From Haloprofundus marisrubri (lineage in GTDB: Archaea; Halobacteriota; Halobacteria; Halobacteriales; Haloferacaceae), in contig NZ_LOPU01000004.1 of the NCBI RefSeq assembly GCF_001469955.1, forward strand, positions 1-64,000: a DNA stretch of 64,000 nt, written 5' to 3'. The notes beneath the pieces were generated by a model that worked only from the letters and a program-made list of their open reading frames with translations, was not told where the DNA came from and made no database searches. Shown here piece after piece: positions 36,741-44,964 of the stretch (position 1 is its first letter; each line of letters starts with the position of its first letter). The position numbers were made by a program, and so were the translations under genes.

Positions 36741-37217
36741 ATGTCCGAGCGAGTGCTTGTTCCAGCGTCTAGGTTCGATCCGTGGGCTCGCGCTGTCGCG
36801 GATACGGTTACCTCAATGGAGGCATCGGCTACCGCCGTGCCTCATCTTGTCCACGTCTTCGACGAGATTGAGTGGAACTCGACAGTCCAACAATCGGACG
36901 CCGCTACTGTACCGGACCCGGACGAGTTAGCCGAGCGCAAGTCAGCGATTATGGCTGCCGCGACTATCTTCGACGACGCGGGATTCGACTACACTGTAAT
37001 CGGTATCGAAAGCGAGACACCGAGCCGAGCTCTCCTCGATCTCGTCGACGAGGCCAACATCGATCGCATATACATGTACGGTCGGAAGCGGAGCCCTGCC
37101 GGTAAGACGGTTTTCGGGAGCCGACTCCAGACTATCCTTGCGAATTCACCAGTTCCCGTCATCGTGTTACCCGCTGACGCCGCATCGTGGCCACGTGATC
37201 TGGCGACCGACAGTTAA
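36741..37217 (+). CDS. Universal stress protein family
   Basis: A 158-aa UspA-domain protein. The C-terminal ATP-binding signature is present as YGRKRSPAGKTVFGS followed by PVPVIVLP. The N-terminal strand RVLVPASRFD is typical. Such proteins respond to starvation or osmotic stress; here the neighbour genes concern osmolytes, which fits. The gene converges on the Bat regulator with seven bases between stops. Confidence 0.85.
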   Translation: MSERVLVPASRFDPWARAVADTVTSMEASATAVPHLVHVFDEIEWNSTVQQSDAATVPDPDELAERKSAIMAAATIFDDAGFDYTVIGIESETPSRALLDLVDEANIDRIYMYGRKRSPAGKTVFGSRLQTILANSPVPVIVLPADAASWPRDLATDS

Positions 37218-37223
37218 CCGAGC

Positions 37224-37928
37224 TTAAGAGCCGCTTGCGAGGTTCACGTACTGGATAACGAACTCCATGACTCGGCGCTCGGCTTTCCGAAGGTGCTGGG
37301 AAGCGGTTGTCTTTGCCACACCTACTTCGCCAGCGAGTTCTTCGAGAGTGATTTCGCGAGGCATCTCGTAATACCCTTCCTCAATGGCGGCGTTGAGTAA
37401 CTCACGCTGGCGCGAAGGCACTGACTGAAGCAGCCTCTGCCACTCAGTGACGCTTGGAACAACGAAGGTATCGAAGTCCTTCGTGATGCGTTCGACCTCA
37501 ACCGGGCCGAACTCGCGGAGGAGGCTCACCGCGTCGGTGATACTGTCCCGAGCCTCCACTAACAAATCGTACGACATCTGTCCGTTCTCGAGTTCTCCAA
37601 ACGCTCCGAACGGAAGGTAACCCTCGTAGAGGAGGATCTGCAACGGCGTGTACTCGAGGTATGTACAGTGAAGGCGAATCGTCGCGGAGCGTCGTCGACC
37701 GTGGTCCTTCTCGTGGGTCTCGATGACTTCGAGGGTTTCGGTGTTTTGGTGGGTTCTGATCGTTTCGATAACAGCGTCGAAATCGTCTGTGTCGACATCG
37801 AGAGTCATCACCCCGAGATAGCGACGCCCACGGAACGTCGACGCCAGAAACTGGCCGAAGACGTCGAACTCGCGCAGCTCCGCGGTCCAGTCGTTCTCGT
37901 ATGTGACGCGGATCTTCACGTTGAGCAT
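37224..37928 (-). CDS. Bat-type HTH regulator next to osmolyte genes
   Basis: A 234-aa regulator with a C-terminal HTH_10 domain (AIEEGYYEMPREIT followed by AGEVGVAKTTASQHLRKAE). The N-terminal 150 residues are the family sensor part. It is divergent from the aldehyde dehydrogenase gene, whose promoter lies about 60 bases away, so it is the best candidate for the factor that binds the motif shared by the three promoters at 37996, 39534 and 40121. That link is inference. Confidence 0.85.
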   Translation of the reverse strand: MLNVKIRVTYENDWTAELREFDVFGQFLASTFRGRRYLGVMTLDVDTDDFDAVIETIRTHQNTETLEVIETHEKDHGRRRSATIRLHCTYLEYTPLQILLYEGYLPFGAFGELENGQMSYDLLVEARDSITDAVSLLREFGPVEVERITKDFDTFVVPSVTEWQRLLQSVPSRQRELLNAAIEEGYYEMPREITLEELAGEVGVAKTTASQHLRKAERRVMEFVIQYVNLASGS

Positions 37929-37984
37929 CAGTTATACGTCTCACCTCGATCCAGCGTAACTTTAGCGCACGCCATGGCAGTCGG

Positions 37985-38012
37985 TTTATATGGCGGACCA
38001 TGTTTGCCCGAA
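37985..38012 (+). promoter_or_regulatory. Promoter and shared motif, copy 1
   Basis: TATA element TTTATA at 37985-37990, then the motif (GACCATGTTTGCCCGAA, 37996-38012) starting 11 bases after the TATA start. It precedes the aldehyde dehydrogenase gene by about 30 bases. The motif overlaps the expected transcription start, which fits an operator. Confidence 0.55.
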
Positions 38013-38045
38013 TCCCCATTCGAGCGATCCCGTTACATCCTCATG

Positions 38046-39503
38046 ATGTCACAGGAGACGCTTCCAGCCGACACAGGAGAGTTTGGTCTCGTGATCGACG
38101 GTGAGGTTGTCGACAGTAGTTCCGGTGAAACGTTTGAGACAGTAAACCCAGCGACGGAACAGTCACTCGCAACAGTCGCAGCCGGGGGAAAGGCCGATGT
38201 GGACGCCGCCGTGGACGCGGCTGACGAAGCGTTTCTCGAGTGGCGTGAGACACCAGGCGAAGAGCGTGGGCGAATTCTCAAAGCCCTTGCCGAACGAATC
38301 CGCGATGAGAGTGAGCGTTTGTCGAAGATCGAATCGCTCGACGTCGGTAAGCCTCTTTCGCAGGCGAAGTTCGACGTCGAAGTCTGTGCCCGCTATTTCG
38401 AGTACTACGCCGGTATCGCGGACAAAGTCCACGGAGATAGTATCCCCCTTACGAAGAAGTATGCAGACTACACCATCCGCGAACCGCTGGGCGTCACCGC
38501 GCAGATCGTTCCCTGGAACCTTCCAATCAATATCTTCGGCCGCTCGGTCGCGCCGGCACTTGCAACCGGGAATACCTGTGTTGTCAAGCCGGCTGAACAG
38601 ACACCACTGACGGCGATCGAAGTCGCAAAAATTGCAACTCAAGTCGGTGTCCCGGACGGCGTCCTAAACGTCGTGGCCGGATTCGGGTCGACAGCCGGCG
38701 CGGCTCTCTCAGATCACCGCGATGTCGATGGGATCAGTTTCACTGGGTCGGTCGTCACTGGACAGGAAGTAATGCAGACGGCCGCAAGTAACGTCACGGA
38801 AGTCCACCTCGAACTCGGCGGTAAGAGTCCGAACGTCGTGTTCCCGGACGCAGACATGGAAACCGCGGTCACCGGAGCGATGACGGGGATCTTTACGAAC
38901 GCGGGTCAGGTCTGTTCGGCCGGGTCACGTCTACTCGTCCACGAAGATATCCACGACGAGTTCGTCGACCGGCTCGTCAAGCAAATCGAGAAGATGGAGG
39001 TTGACGAGGGTGTCGCGGACCCAGACATGGGACCACTCGTCTCCGAAGACCAACTCGAGAAGGTGACGAAGTATCTCGAGATCGGGCGAGAAGAAGTCGG
39101 TGAGCCGGCCGTTGGTGGCGACACCCACGACCGGAGGGGCTACTTTGTCGAGCCGACCGTCTTCGACGGCGTCGAAAACGACATGCAGATCGCCCAAGAG
39201 GAAATCTTCGGGCCCGTACTAAGCATAATCGAGTTCTCGAACGAGGACGAAGCGATTGAACTGGCCAACGACGTAGAGTACGGTCTCGTCGCCGGGATAT
39301 TTACCGGAAGTAATGGACGTGCCCACCGCTTCGCACGTGACGTTCACGCAGGCCAAATCTACATCAATGAATGGTTTGCGGGGGGTGTGGAAACGCCGTT
39401 CGGTGGGTTCAAACAGAGCGGGTTTGGCCGGGAGAAGGGACTCGCTGCCGTTGAGAGCTACACTCAAGTGAAAAACGTCTGTGCAAACATCGAACGAGAC
39501 TGA
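38046..39503 (+). CDS. NAD(P)-dependent aldehyde dehydrogenase (betaine-aldehyde-type)
   Basis: A 485-aa dehydrogenase started at ATG 38046 (or 38043). It has the folded N-terminal GETFETVNPATEQ, the cofactor pocket PWNLPINIF and FTGSVVTG, catalytic Glu near residue 256 (LELGGKSPN) and nucleophile Cys290 (NAGQVCSAGSR). Sequence style is that of betaine-aldehyde and related aldehyde dehydrogenases. The quaternary-amine transporter downstream and shared promoter motif suggest osmolyte or choline-like substrate metabolism. Exact substrate is not provable here. Confidence 0.9.
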   Translation: MSQETLPADTGEFGLVIDGEVVDSSSGETFETVNPATEQSLATVAAGGKADVDAAVDAADEAFLEWRETPGEERGRILKALAERIRDESERLSKIESLDVGKPLSQAKFDVEVCARYFEYYAGIADKVHGDSIPLTKKYADYTIREPLGVTAQIVPWNLPINIFGRSVAPALATGNTCVVKPAEQTPLTAIEVAKIATQVGVPDGVLNVVAGFGSTAGAALSDHRDVDGISFTGSVVTGQEVMQTAASNVTEVHLELGGKSPNVVFPDADMETAVTGAMTGIFTNAGQVCSAGSRLLVHEDIHDEFVDRLVKQIEKMEVDEGVADPDMGPLVSEDQLEKVTKYLEIGREEVGEPAVGGDTHDRRGYFVEPTVFDGVENDMQIAQEEIFGPVLSIIEFSNEDEAIELANDVEYGLVAGIFTGSNGRAHRFARDVHAGQIYINEWFAGGVETPFGGFKQSGFGREKGLAAVESYTQVKNVCANIERD

Positions 39504-39522
39504 ACCGCCGCGTTCCACGCCA

Positions 39523-39554
39523 TTTTAACTCCGTACTATGTTTGCCCGAACCGG
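39523..39554 (+). promoter_or_regulatory. Promoter and shared motif, copy 2
   Basis: TTTTAA at 39523-39528 is followed 11 bases later by TACTATGTTTGCCCGAACC (39534-39552). The core ATGTTTGCCCGAA is identical to copy 1. The NTF2-like gene starts about 32 bases further on. Confidence 0.55.
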
Positions 39555-39585
39555 TACGCCAGTCTCAAGGGTATGTCAAACCGGT

Positions 39586-39996
39586 ATGAGCGTCGAAATC
39601 GCTAAACGGTACTTCGAACTGATGGATAGCACGAGTACGGGAACTGACGAAGTCCTCGATCTGTATGCTGAGGGAGCGACGATCAAATCGCCACGCAAGG
39701 GAGTCATACACGGGAAGGACGATATTCAGTCGTTCTACGAGGCGAACGCTGAATTCTTCACCGGCGGCGAACACGTTATGGAACACTTCCACCATGACGG
39801 CGATACCGTCATTTGTGAAGGTACGCTGGACGGATCAACAGTAGAAGGTCGCAATTTCGAGGGGGTTGGTCTAGTCGACATCATGTCGTTCGACGACAAC
39901 GATAAGATCGAATCGTTCCGTGCGTATCTCGACTACAGCGCGGTCCTCACTGAGGTGCCCGATGATGAGGACGTCCCCTCTTTTCGCGATGACTGA
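39586..39996 (+). CDS. NTF2-like (SnoaL-type) protein
   Basis: A 136-aa single-domain protein of the NTF2-like/SnoaL fold (YFELMDSTSTGTDEVLDLYAE near the start and HDGDTVICEGTLDG in the middle). I start it at 39586 because the upstream ATG at 39538 lies inside the promoter motif. Such proteins are small isomerases, hydrolases or binding proteins. It sits between the aldehyde dehydrogenase and the transporter and has the same promoter motif, so it probably belongs to the same response. Confidence 0.8.
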   Translation: MSVEIAKRYFELMDSTSTGTDEVLDLYAEGATIKSPRKGVIHGKDDIQSFYEANAEFFTGGEHVMEHFHHDGDTVICEGTLDGSTVEGRNFEGVGLVDIMSFDDNDKIESFRAYLDYSAVLTEVPDDEDVPSFRDD

Positions 39997-40108
39997 GTAG
40001 TCGACTGCGTATCGATCGCTCTTTTTGTCAAAAACGACTAGCCAGCCATCGATGCAGGCATAATGCTCGTATAATGAGCTTGACTGCCACCGGGAAATCC
40101 GTACGTCG

Positions 40109-40140
40109 TTAAATATCGACTACTATGTAGCACCGAACCG
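40109..40140 (+). promoter_or_regulatory. Promoter and shared motif, copy 3
   Basis: TTAAAT at 40109-40114, then TACTATGTAGCACCGAACCG at 40121-40140, which matches copy 2 at most positions. The spacing from TATA start to motif is 12 bases. It serves the transporter operon. Confidence 0.55.
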
Positions 40141-40170
40141 ATATGGTAGGAAAGAGACAAATGTTATCTC

Positions 40171-41124
40171 ATGACACAGAAGAACAGGCGTGACCTCTTG
40201 CGGTCGGCTGGCGCGGCGGCAGGCACCGCGGCAATAGCGGGGCTGACTGGCTGCATGGGCGTCCTCGGTGGGTCAAGTTCTGAAATTCAGGTCAGCTCAA
40301 AACGTTTCGCTGAACAGAAGATTCTGGGGTATACCGCCATTGAGGCGTTAAAGCAGAACTCCGAACTGAATCCGGTCGACGAGACAGGACTCGGAGGGTC
40401 CATGCAGAACTTCAAGGCACTCAGCAGCGGTGAAGTCGATGCGTACTGGGAGTACACAGGGACGGCGTGGTACACCGAACCGCCAAAGCACGAGAAGACG
40501 ATTGATGACCCAAAAAAGCTCTATCAGAAAGTCAAACAGGAGTTCAAGCAACAACACGGGTTAATTTTTCTCAACCGCGCACCGTTCAACAATACGTTCG
40601 TTCTGATGGCTAACCCTGACTGGGTGGAAGAGACAGGCGTGGAGTCCATTTCTGATCTCGCAGAGTACATCAACAGCGGGAACACCGATTTCAGGATGGC
40701 GTTTACCGCCGAATTCCTCGGCCGTGCCGACGGCTGGAAGGGCGTCGCAAAGACGTACAACTTCGAGAAAGCGCTTGAGAAGCTAAAACCGAACATCAAA
40801 CAGGTTGGTATCGGCCTTACCTACCAAATCGTCGGTAAAGGGGACGCGGACGTCGGCCTCGGGTTCAACACTAACCCAAACATCCCGAAGTACGACCTCG
40901 TAGTTCTTCAAGACGACAAGAGCCACTTCCCGGTGTACAACCCGGCGCCACTCGTCAGCCAGAAAGTGCTCGACGAGAACCCAGCGGTGAAGCAGACACT
41001 CAATCCGATCGGGCCGAAAATCGGAACCGACCAGATTCGGAAGCTGAACAAAAACGTCTCTATCGATAACATGGAACCACGGAAAGTCGCCCAGAACTTT
41101 CTGAAAGAAGAGGGGCTCATCTAA
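40171..41124 (+). CDS. Quaternary-amine/osmoprotectant-binding lipoprotein
   Basis: A 317-aa OpuAC/OsmF-type solute-binding protein. It has a Tat-like start (KNRRDLLRSAG) and a lipobox with Cys28 (GLTGC). The body shows the ligand-site region with GSMQNFKALSSGEVDAYWEY. It would deliver glycine betaine, choline or carnitine to the permeases encoded next. It heads a four-gene operon with an ATPase and two permeases. Confidence 0.88.
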   Translation: MTQKNRRDLLRSAGAAAGTAAIAGLTGCMGVLGGSSSEIQVSSKRFAEQKILGYTAIEALKQNSELNPVDETGLGGSMQNFKALSSGEVDAYWEYTGTAWYTEPPKHEKTIDDPKKLYQKVKQEFKQQHGLIFLNRAPFNNTFVLMANPDWVEETGVESISDLAEYINSGNTDFRMAFTAEFLGRADGWKGVAKTYNFEKALEKLKPNIKQVGIGLTYQIVGKGDADVGLGFNTNPNIPKYDLVVLQDDKSHFPVYNPAPLVSQKVLDENPAVKQTLNPIGPKIGTDQIRKLNKNVSIDNMEPRKVAQNFLKEEGLI

Positions 41125-41127
41125 GCA

Positions 41128-41859
41128 ATGATCGACCAGATCACGAGTGTCGTGGGGAAATCGATCATACTTGCTCTTGGTGGATACTTCGAGTTTTTCA
41201 CCACACATCTCGGCGAACTCACTCGACTTCTGATTGAGCACGTGCGGATTGCAGTCTTCACGCTCGTAATCGCGGTTCCGTTAGGCGTGGTACTCGGAAC
41301 AATCGTCAGTGTGTACGAGCGAGCTGCAAGTCCCATTCTCTGGGCGGCAGGTATCATGCAGACGATTCCGAGCATCGCCTTCTTCGGCCTGTTGATTCCT
41401 GTCTTCGGGATCGGCACGCCCTCGGTCGTTATCGCGCTCGTTCTCTACTCACAACTCCCAATCGTCAGGAACACCTACATCGGACTGACTCAGGTGAATC
41501 AAGCGGCAGTTGAAGCCGGACGCGGACTCGGAATGTCTCGGTTTGAGCGACTCAGACGGGTACAGCTCCCGATGGCCCTTCCGGTGATTATGGCCGGCGT
41601 CCGAAACGCCGTCGTCCTCGTTATCGGAATCGCCGCTATCGGCGCATTCATTGGTGCCGGTGGCCTCGGCGACTACCTCTTCCAAGGAATCCGCGAGCGG
41701 AACGTCGACATGATTGTCGTAACGACAATCGTACTGTCGGCGTTGGCGCTCGCGTTCGACTACGGTCTCGGCATCAGCGCACGGCTTCTGCGAGCACGTA
41801 ACGGTGAAGACGTTCGTACAACCCGCGTGACGCGGCTCCTCCAACAGGTGATAGCATGA
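41128..41859 (+). CDS. Osmoprotectant ABC transporter permease (OpuCB-like)
   Basis: A 243-aa permease with an N-terminal helix region and about five membrane helices. The coupling loop EAGRGLGMSRFERLRRVQLP near residues 130-150 is typical of the OpuB/OpuC group. It begins three bases after the binding protein stop and overlaps the ATPase start by four bases. Confidence 0.88.
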   Translation: MIDQITSVVGKSIILALGGYFEFFTTHLGELTRLLIEHVRIAVFTLVIAVPLGVVLGTIVSVYERAASPILWAAGIMQTIPSIAFFGLLIPVFGIGTPSVVIALVLYSQLPIVRNTYIGLTQVNQAAVEAGRGLGMSRFERLRRVQLPMALPVIMAGVRNAVVLVIGIAAIGAFIGAGGLGDYLFQGIRERNVDMIVVTTIVLSALALAFDYGLGISARLLRARNGEDVRTTRVTRLLQQVIA

Positions 41860-42851
41860 CCACGAACACAATAGAGTTCGACGACGTGACCAAGGTGTAC
41901 GGCGACGATATGGTGGCCATTGAGGACGTGACCTACGGAGTAGAGAAAGGGACCACTACAGTCCTCGTTGGACCCTCTGGCTGTGGGAAAACGACGACAA
42001 TGGAGTTAGTGAACCGACTCGAAGATCCGACGGAGGGAACAGTCTACTACGAGGGGACCGACATCCAGGAACTTGATCGAATCCAGCTTCGTCGAGAGAT
42101 CGGGTACGTCATCCAAGAAATCGGCCTGTTTGATCACATGACCGTCGGTGAGAACGTTGCGACGGTGCCCGAGCTGAAGGGATGGGACCGCGACCGAATT
42201 AACGACCGGATTGACGAACTCTTGGACTTGATGGACCTCCCACCGACCGAGTACCGCGACCAATACCCGAGATCACTCTCCGGCGGCCAGCGCCAGCGCG
42301 TCGGTATCGCCCGCGCACTCGCCGGTGATCCGGACGTCCTCCTGATGGACGAGCCGTTCGGAGCACTTGACCCCATTACGCGTGAGACCCTCCAGAACGA
42401 GTTCCTCGAGATCCAAGAAAAAATCAACACGACGATTCTGTTCGTCACGCACAGCATTGACGAGGCGCTAAAGATGGGCGACAAGATAGCCATCTACGAC
42501 GTCGGTGAGGTTGTCCAATATGGGACTCCTCAGGAGATCCTCGAAAGCCCGGCCAACAACTTCGTCGAGGACTTCGTCGGTGCCGATCGCGGCCTGAAGC
42601 GGTTGCAAGTGACACAGGTCAAAGAGTTACTGGCCGCCCCCGTGAAAGAGGCAGAAAGTGGCGGCCGAGGAGTTGCCGTTGCGACCGACGGCAACGGGAG
42701 TCACGAACTCTCGCCGACCGATTCTGCGCAGGTCGCACTCTCGCGGATGATCCAGTACGACGTTGAGACGCTTCCGGTCACCGATGACGGGCGCGTCGTC
42801 GGAGAGATCGAGAAATCCGACATACATCAGATCGCTCGGACGGAGGGGTGA
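41856..42851 (+). CDS. Osmoprotectant ABC transporter ATPase with CBS segment
   Basis: A 331-aa ATPase of the ProV/OpuCA type. Walker A is GPSGCGKTT (residues 39-47), signature LSGGQRQRVGIA, Walker B VLLMDEPFGALD, and H-loop FVTHSIDEA. The C-terminal 80 residues form a CBS-like segment (AQVALSRMIQYDVETLPVTD) that in relatives senses ionic strength. Only one CBS unit is clear, rather than the usual pair. Confidence 0.9.
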   Translation: MTTNTIEFDDVTKVYGDDMVAIEDVTYGVEKGTTTVLVGPSGCGKTTTMELVNRLEDPTEGTVYYEGTDIQELDRIQLRREIGYVIQEIGLFDHMTVGENVATVPELKGWDRDRINDRIDELLDLMDLPPTEYRDQYPRSLSGGQRQRVGIARALAGDPDVLLMDEPFGALDPITRETLQNEFLEIQEKINTTILFVTHSIDEALKMGDKIAIYDVGEVVQYGTPQEILESPANNFVEDFVGADRGLKRLQVTQVKELLAAPVKEAESGGRGVAVATDGNGSHELSPTDSAQVALSRMIQYDVETLPVTDDGRVVGEIEKSDIHQIARTEG

Positions 42852-42854
42852 ATT

Positions 42855-43517
42855 GTGAGCGCATTCGTCGATGCCTGGCACTACTTCACGGGGAATTTCA
42901 ACGAGTTCCTGACCCTCTTACAAGAGCATCTATTCATGGTCGTCATCGCGGAACTTGGGGCAATAGTTGTCGCCATCCCGATCGCAATCCTCGCAGTGCA
43001 GAATGATCGCACGAAACGCGTCGTGATGGCTGTCGGGAACGTTTCGCAGACGGTGCCAACGCTCGCAGTCATCGCGCTTGTCTACCCACTCCTCGGAATC
43101 GGATTCAACTCGGCAGTCTTCGGAATCTGGCTCTACGCGCTCTTGCCAATTCTCACGAACACCGTAACTGGAATCGAGGATGTTGATGAGGGGACAGTCA
43201 ACGCTGCCCGTGGAATGGGGATGACCGATTTGGAGATCCTTCGAAAGATCCAGATCCCGCTCGCACTTCCAGTCATCTTCGCAGGAATCCGGACGAGTTC
43301 GGTCATCAACGTCGGGACGGCTTACCTTGCGTTCTTCATCGGTGGCGGCGGTCTTGGTGTCTGGGTCATCACAGGCATCCAGTTGTTCAACACTCCACAG
43401 ATGCTTGCGGGAGCCATCCCGGGTGCCATATTGGCGATTACCGCTGACTTGCTCTTCGCCAGCATCGAGCGTTATCTCGGGCAAGACAACGACGCCCAGG
43501 TGGGTGTCGCGGCCTGA
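42855..43517 (+). CDS. Osmoprotectant ABC transporter permease (OpuCD-like)
   Basis: A 220-aa permease starting with GTG three bases after the ATPase stop. It has five to six helices and the coupling loop NAARGMGMTDLEILRKIQIP. Together with the permease at 41128 it would form a heterodimeric channel. It is the last ABC gene before the MFS carrier. Confidence 0.88.
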   Translation: MSAFVDAWHYFTGNFNEFLTLLQEHLFMVVIAELGAIVVAIPIAILAVQNDRTKRVVMAVGNVSQTVPTLAVIALVYPLLGIGFNSAVFGIWLYALLPILTNTVTGIEDVDEGTVNAARGMGMTDLEILRKIQIPLALPVIFAGIRTSSVINVGTAYLAFFIGGGGLGVWVITGIQLFNTPQMLAGAIPGAILAITADLLFASIERYLGQDNDAQVGVAA

Positions 43518-43541
43518 CTATCCCAGTCTCGCCTCGGAAAG

Positions 43542-44756
43542 ATGCGTGACTCGCCAACGTACGGTGGGGGAGAAAGCCTCTATGTAGGTTGGCTGGTCGT
43601 TGTCGCGTGCTTTCTCGGTACGGTCGCCATCTTCGGCGTTTCGTATTCCTTCGGCGTGTTTTTCGAGCGTCTCGTCGTTGAGTTTGGGAGATCGCGTGAT
43701 GTCGTTTCCCTTGTCTTCGCCGTCCAGACGTTCGTCATGTGTCTCGGGGCGGGTGTGCTCGGCCCACTTGTCAGCGTCTACGGCGTCAAGCGGGCGTGGG
43801 TGTTCGGTACTGGACTCTTCGCCATTGGGTTACTCGGGGCGAGTCGAGCGACCTCGCTTGTCTCATTGGTCGTTGCATACGGAGGAGTCGCCGCACTCGG
43901 GATGGGAATCCTCTACGTCGCCTCGTCCGTGACCATTACGTGGTGGTTCGACGAGCGTCGAGGCCTCGCCTCCGGACTTGCCAGTTCTGGAATCGGCGTC
44001 GGGCTGCTCGGAATCGCACCGGTCGCACGGCACCTTGTGGCCACGAACGGCTGGCAATCAGCCTACTTCGCAATCTTCGTGCTCGTTGTCGGTCTATTAG
44101 CCGTCGCCACGCAGCTTCTCGTCGATCCCGACGGCCGGGTCGAAGCTCGTGCCGACGAGTCGGCTCGATCTCGCTTTCGTAGACAGCATGAGGTCCTCCG
44201 ATCCGTCGTTGGCTCTGCTTCGTTCCGGTGGCTCTTCGTGGGATGGACCTGCATCTACCTCCCGGTCTACGCGGTGCTCGCACACCTCGTGCTCTACGTG
44301 TCGGCACAGCCGGGATTGAGTAGCTCTACCGGTTCATGGCTCCTCGGTGTGATCGGCGTATCGACGGGAGTGGCCCGGATAGGAGTGGGACCGATCGGTG
44401 ACCGGACCGGACGCCCGAAGACGTTCCTCGTAAGCGCATTCGTGCTTGGGATCTCGGTCGTGATCCTTCCGGCGACGAGTTCGGTCGCGTCACTCGTCGG
44501 ATTTGCCGTCCTCTTCGGTGTCGCGTATGGCGCGAACGGAGCCCTCCTCGCACCTGTCATAGCGGACGTCTATGGAACAGCCAATATCAGTTCGTTGTTC
44601 GGTGCGATATCTATCTCGTTCGCTATTTCGGGACTCTTCGCGCCGTATCTTACTGGGCTCATCTACCGACTTGCTGGAAGCTATTGGATTGCATTCGTCG
44701 GATTCGGGCTCCTTGCTATTCTCGGGGCAGGATGTACAGTCCGTGGAGTCCGGTGA
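43542..44756 (+). CDS. MFS transporter (oxalate/formate-antiporter-like)
   Basis: A 404-aa carrier with twelve predicted helices. The start YVGWLVVVACFLGTVAIFG and the loop GPIGDRTGRPKTF match the monocarboxylate/OFA branch of the major facilitator superfamily. It follows the ABC permease by 24 bases and is probably cotranscribed, so it may move a related osmolyte or a metabolite of it. The substrate is unknown. Confidence 0.82.
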   Translation: MRDSPTYGGGESLYVGWLVVVACFLGTVAIFGVSYSFGVFFERLVVEFGRSRDVVSLVFAVQTFVMCLGAGVLGPLVSVYGVKRAWVFGTGLFAIGLLGASRATSLVSLVVAYGGVAALGMGILYVASSVTITWWFDERRGLASGLASSGIGVGLLGIAPVARHLVATNGWQSAYFAIFVLVVGLLAVATQLLVDPDGRVEARADESARSRFRRQHEVLRSVVGSASFRWLFVGWTCIYLPVYAVLAHLVLYVSAQPGLSSSTGSWLLGVIGVSTGVARIGVGPIGDRTGRPKTFLVSAFVLGISVVILPATSSVASLVGFAVLFGVAYGANGALLAPVIADVYGTANISSLFGAISISFAISGLFAPYLTGLIYRLAGSYWIAFVGFGLLAILGAGCTVRGVR

Positions 44757-44964
44757 CCTCTTGGCGCGCCTGGATAGGTTCAATTCCGTTGACTGGTATT
44801 TAATTCACTTTTTCCTCGTCGTTCTAAGGGGTGCCCCTGAAGCGGGGATGATAGAGGACTGCAGGCGAGTGATGGCACACCTGTGACAGTCCACTACTGT
44901 TAGCGAGCGGTCTGATATCCATTCTCGCCAACTGGTTCTTATCAAGTTGGAGGATTCAGCGGCT

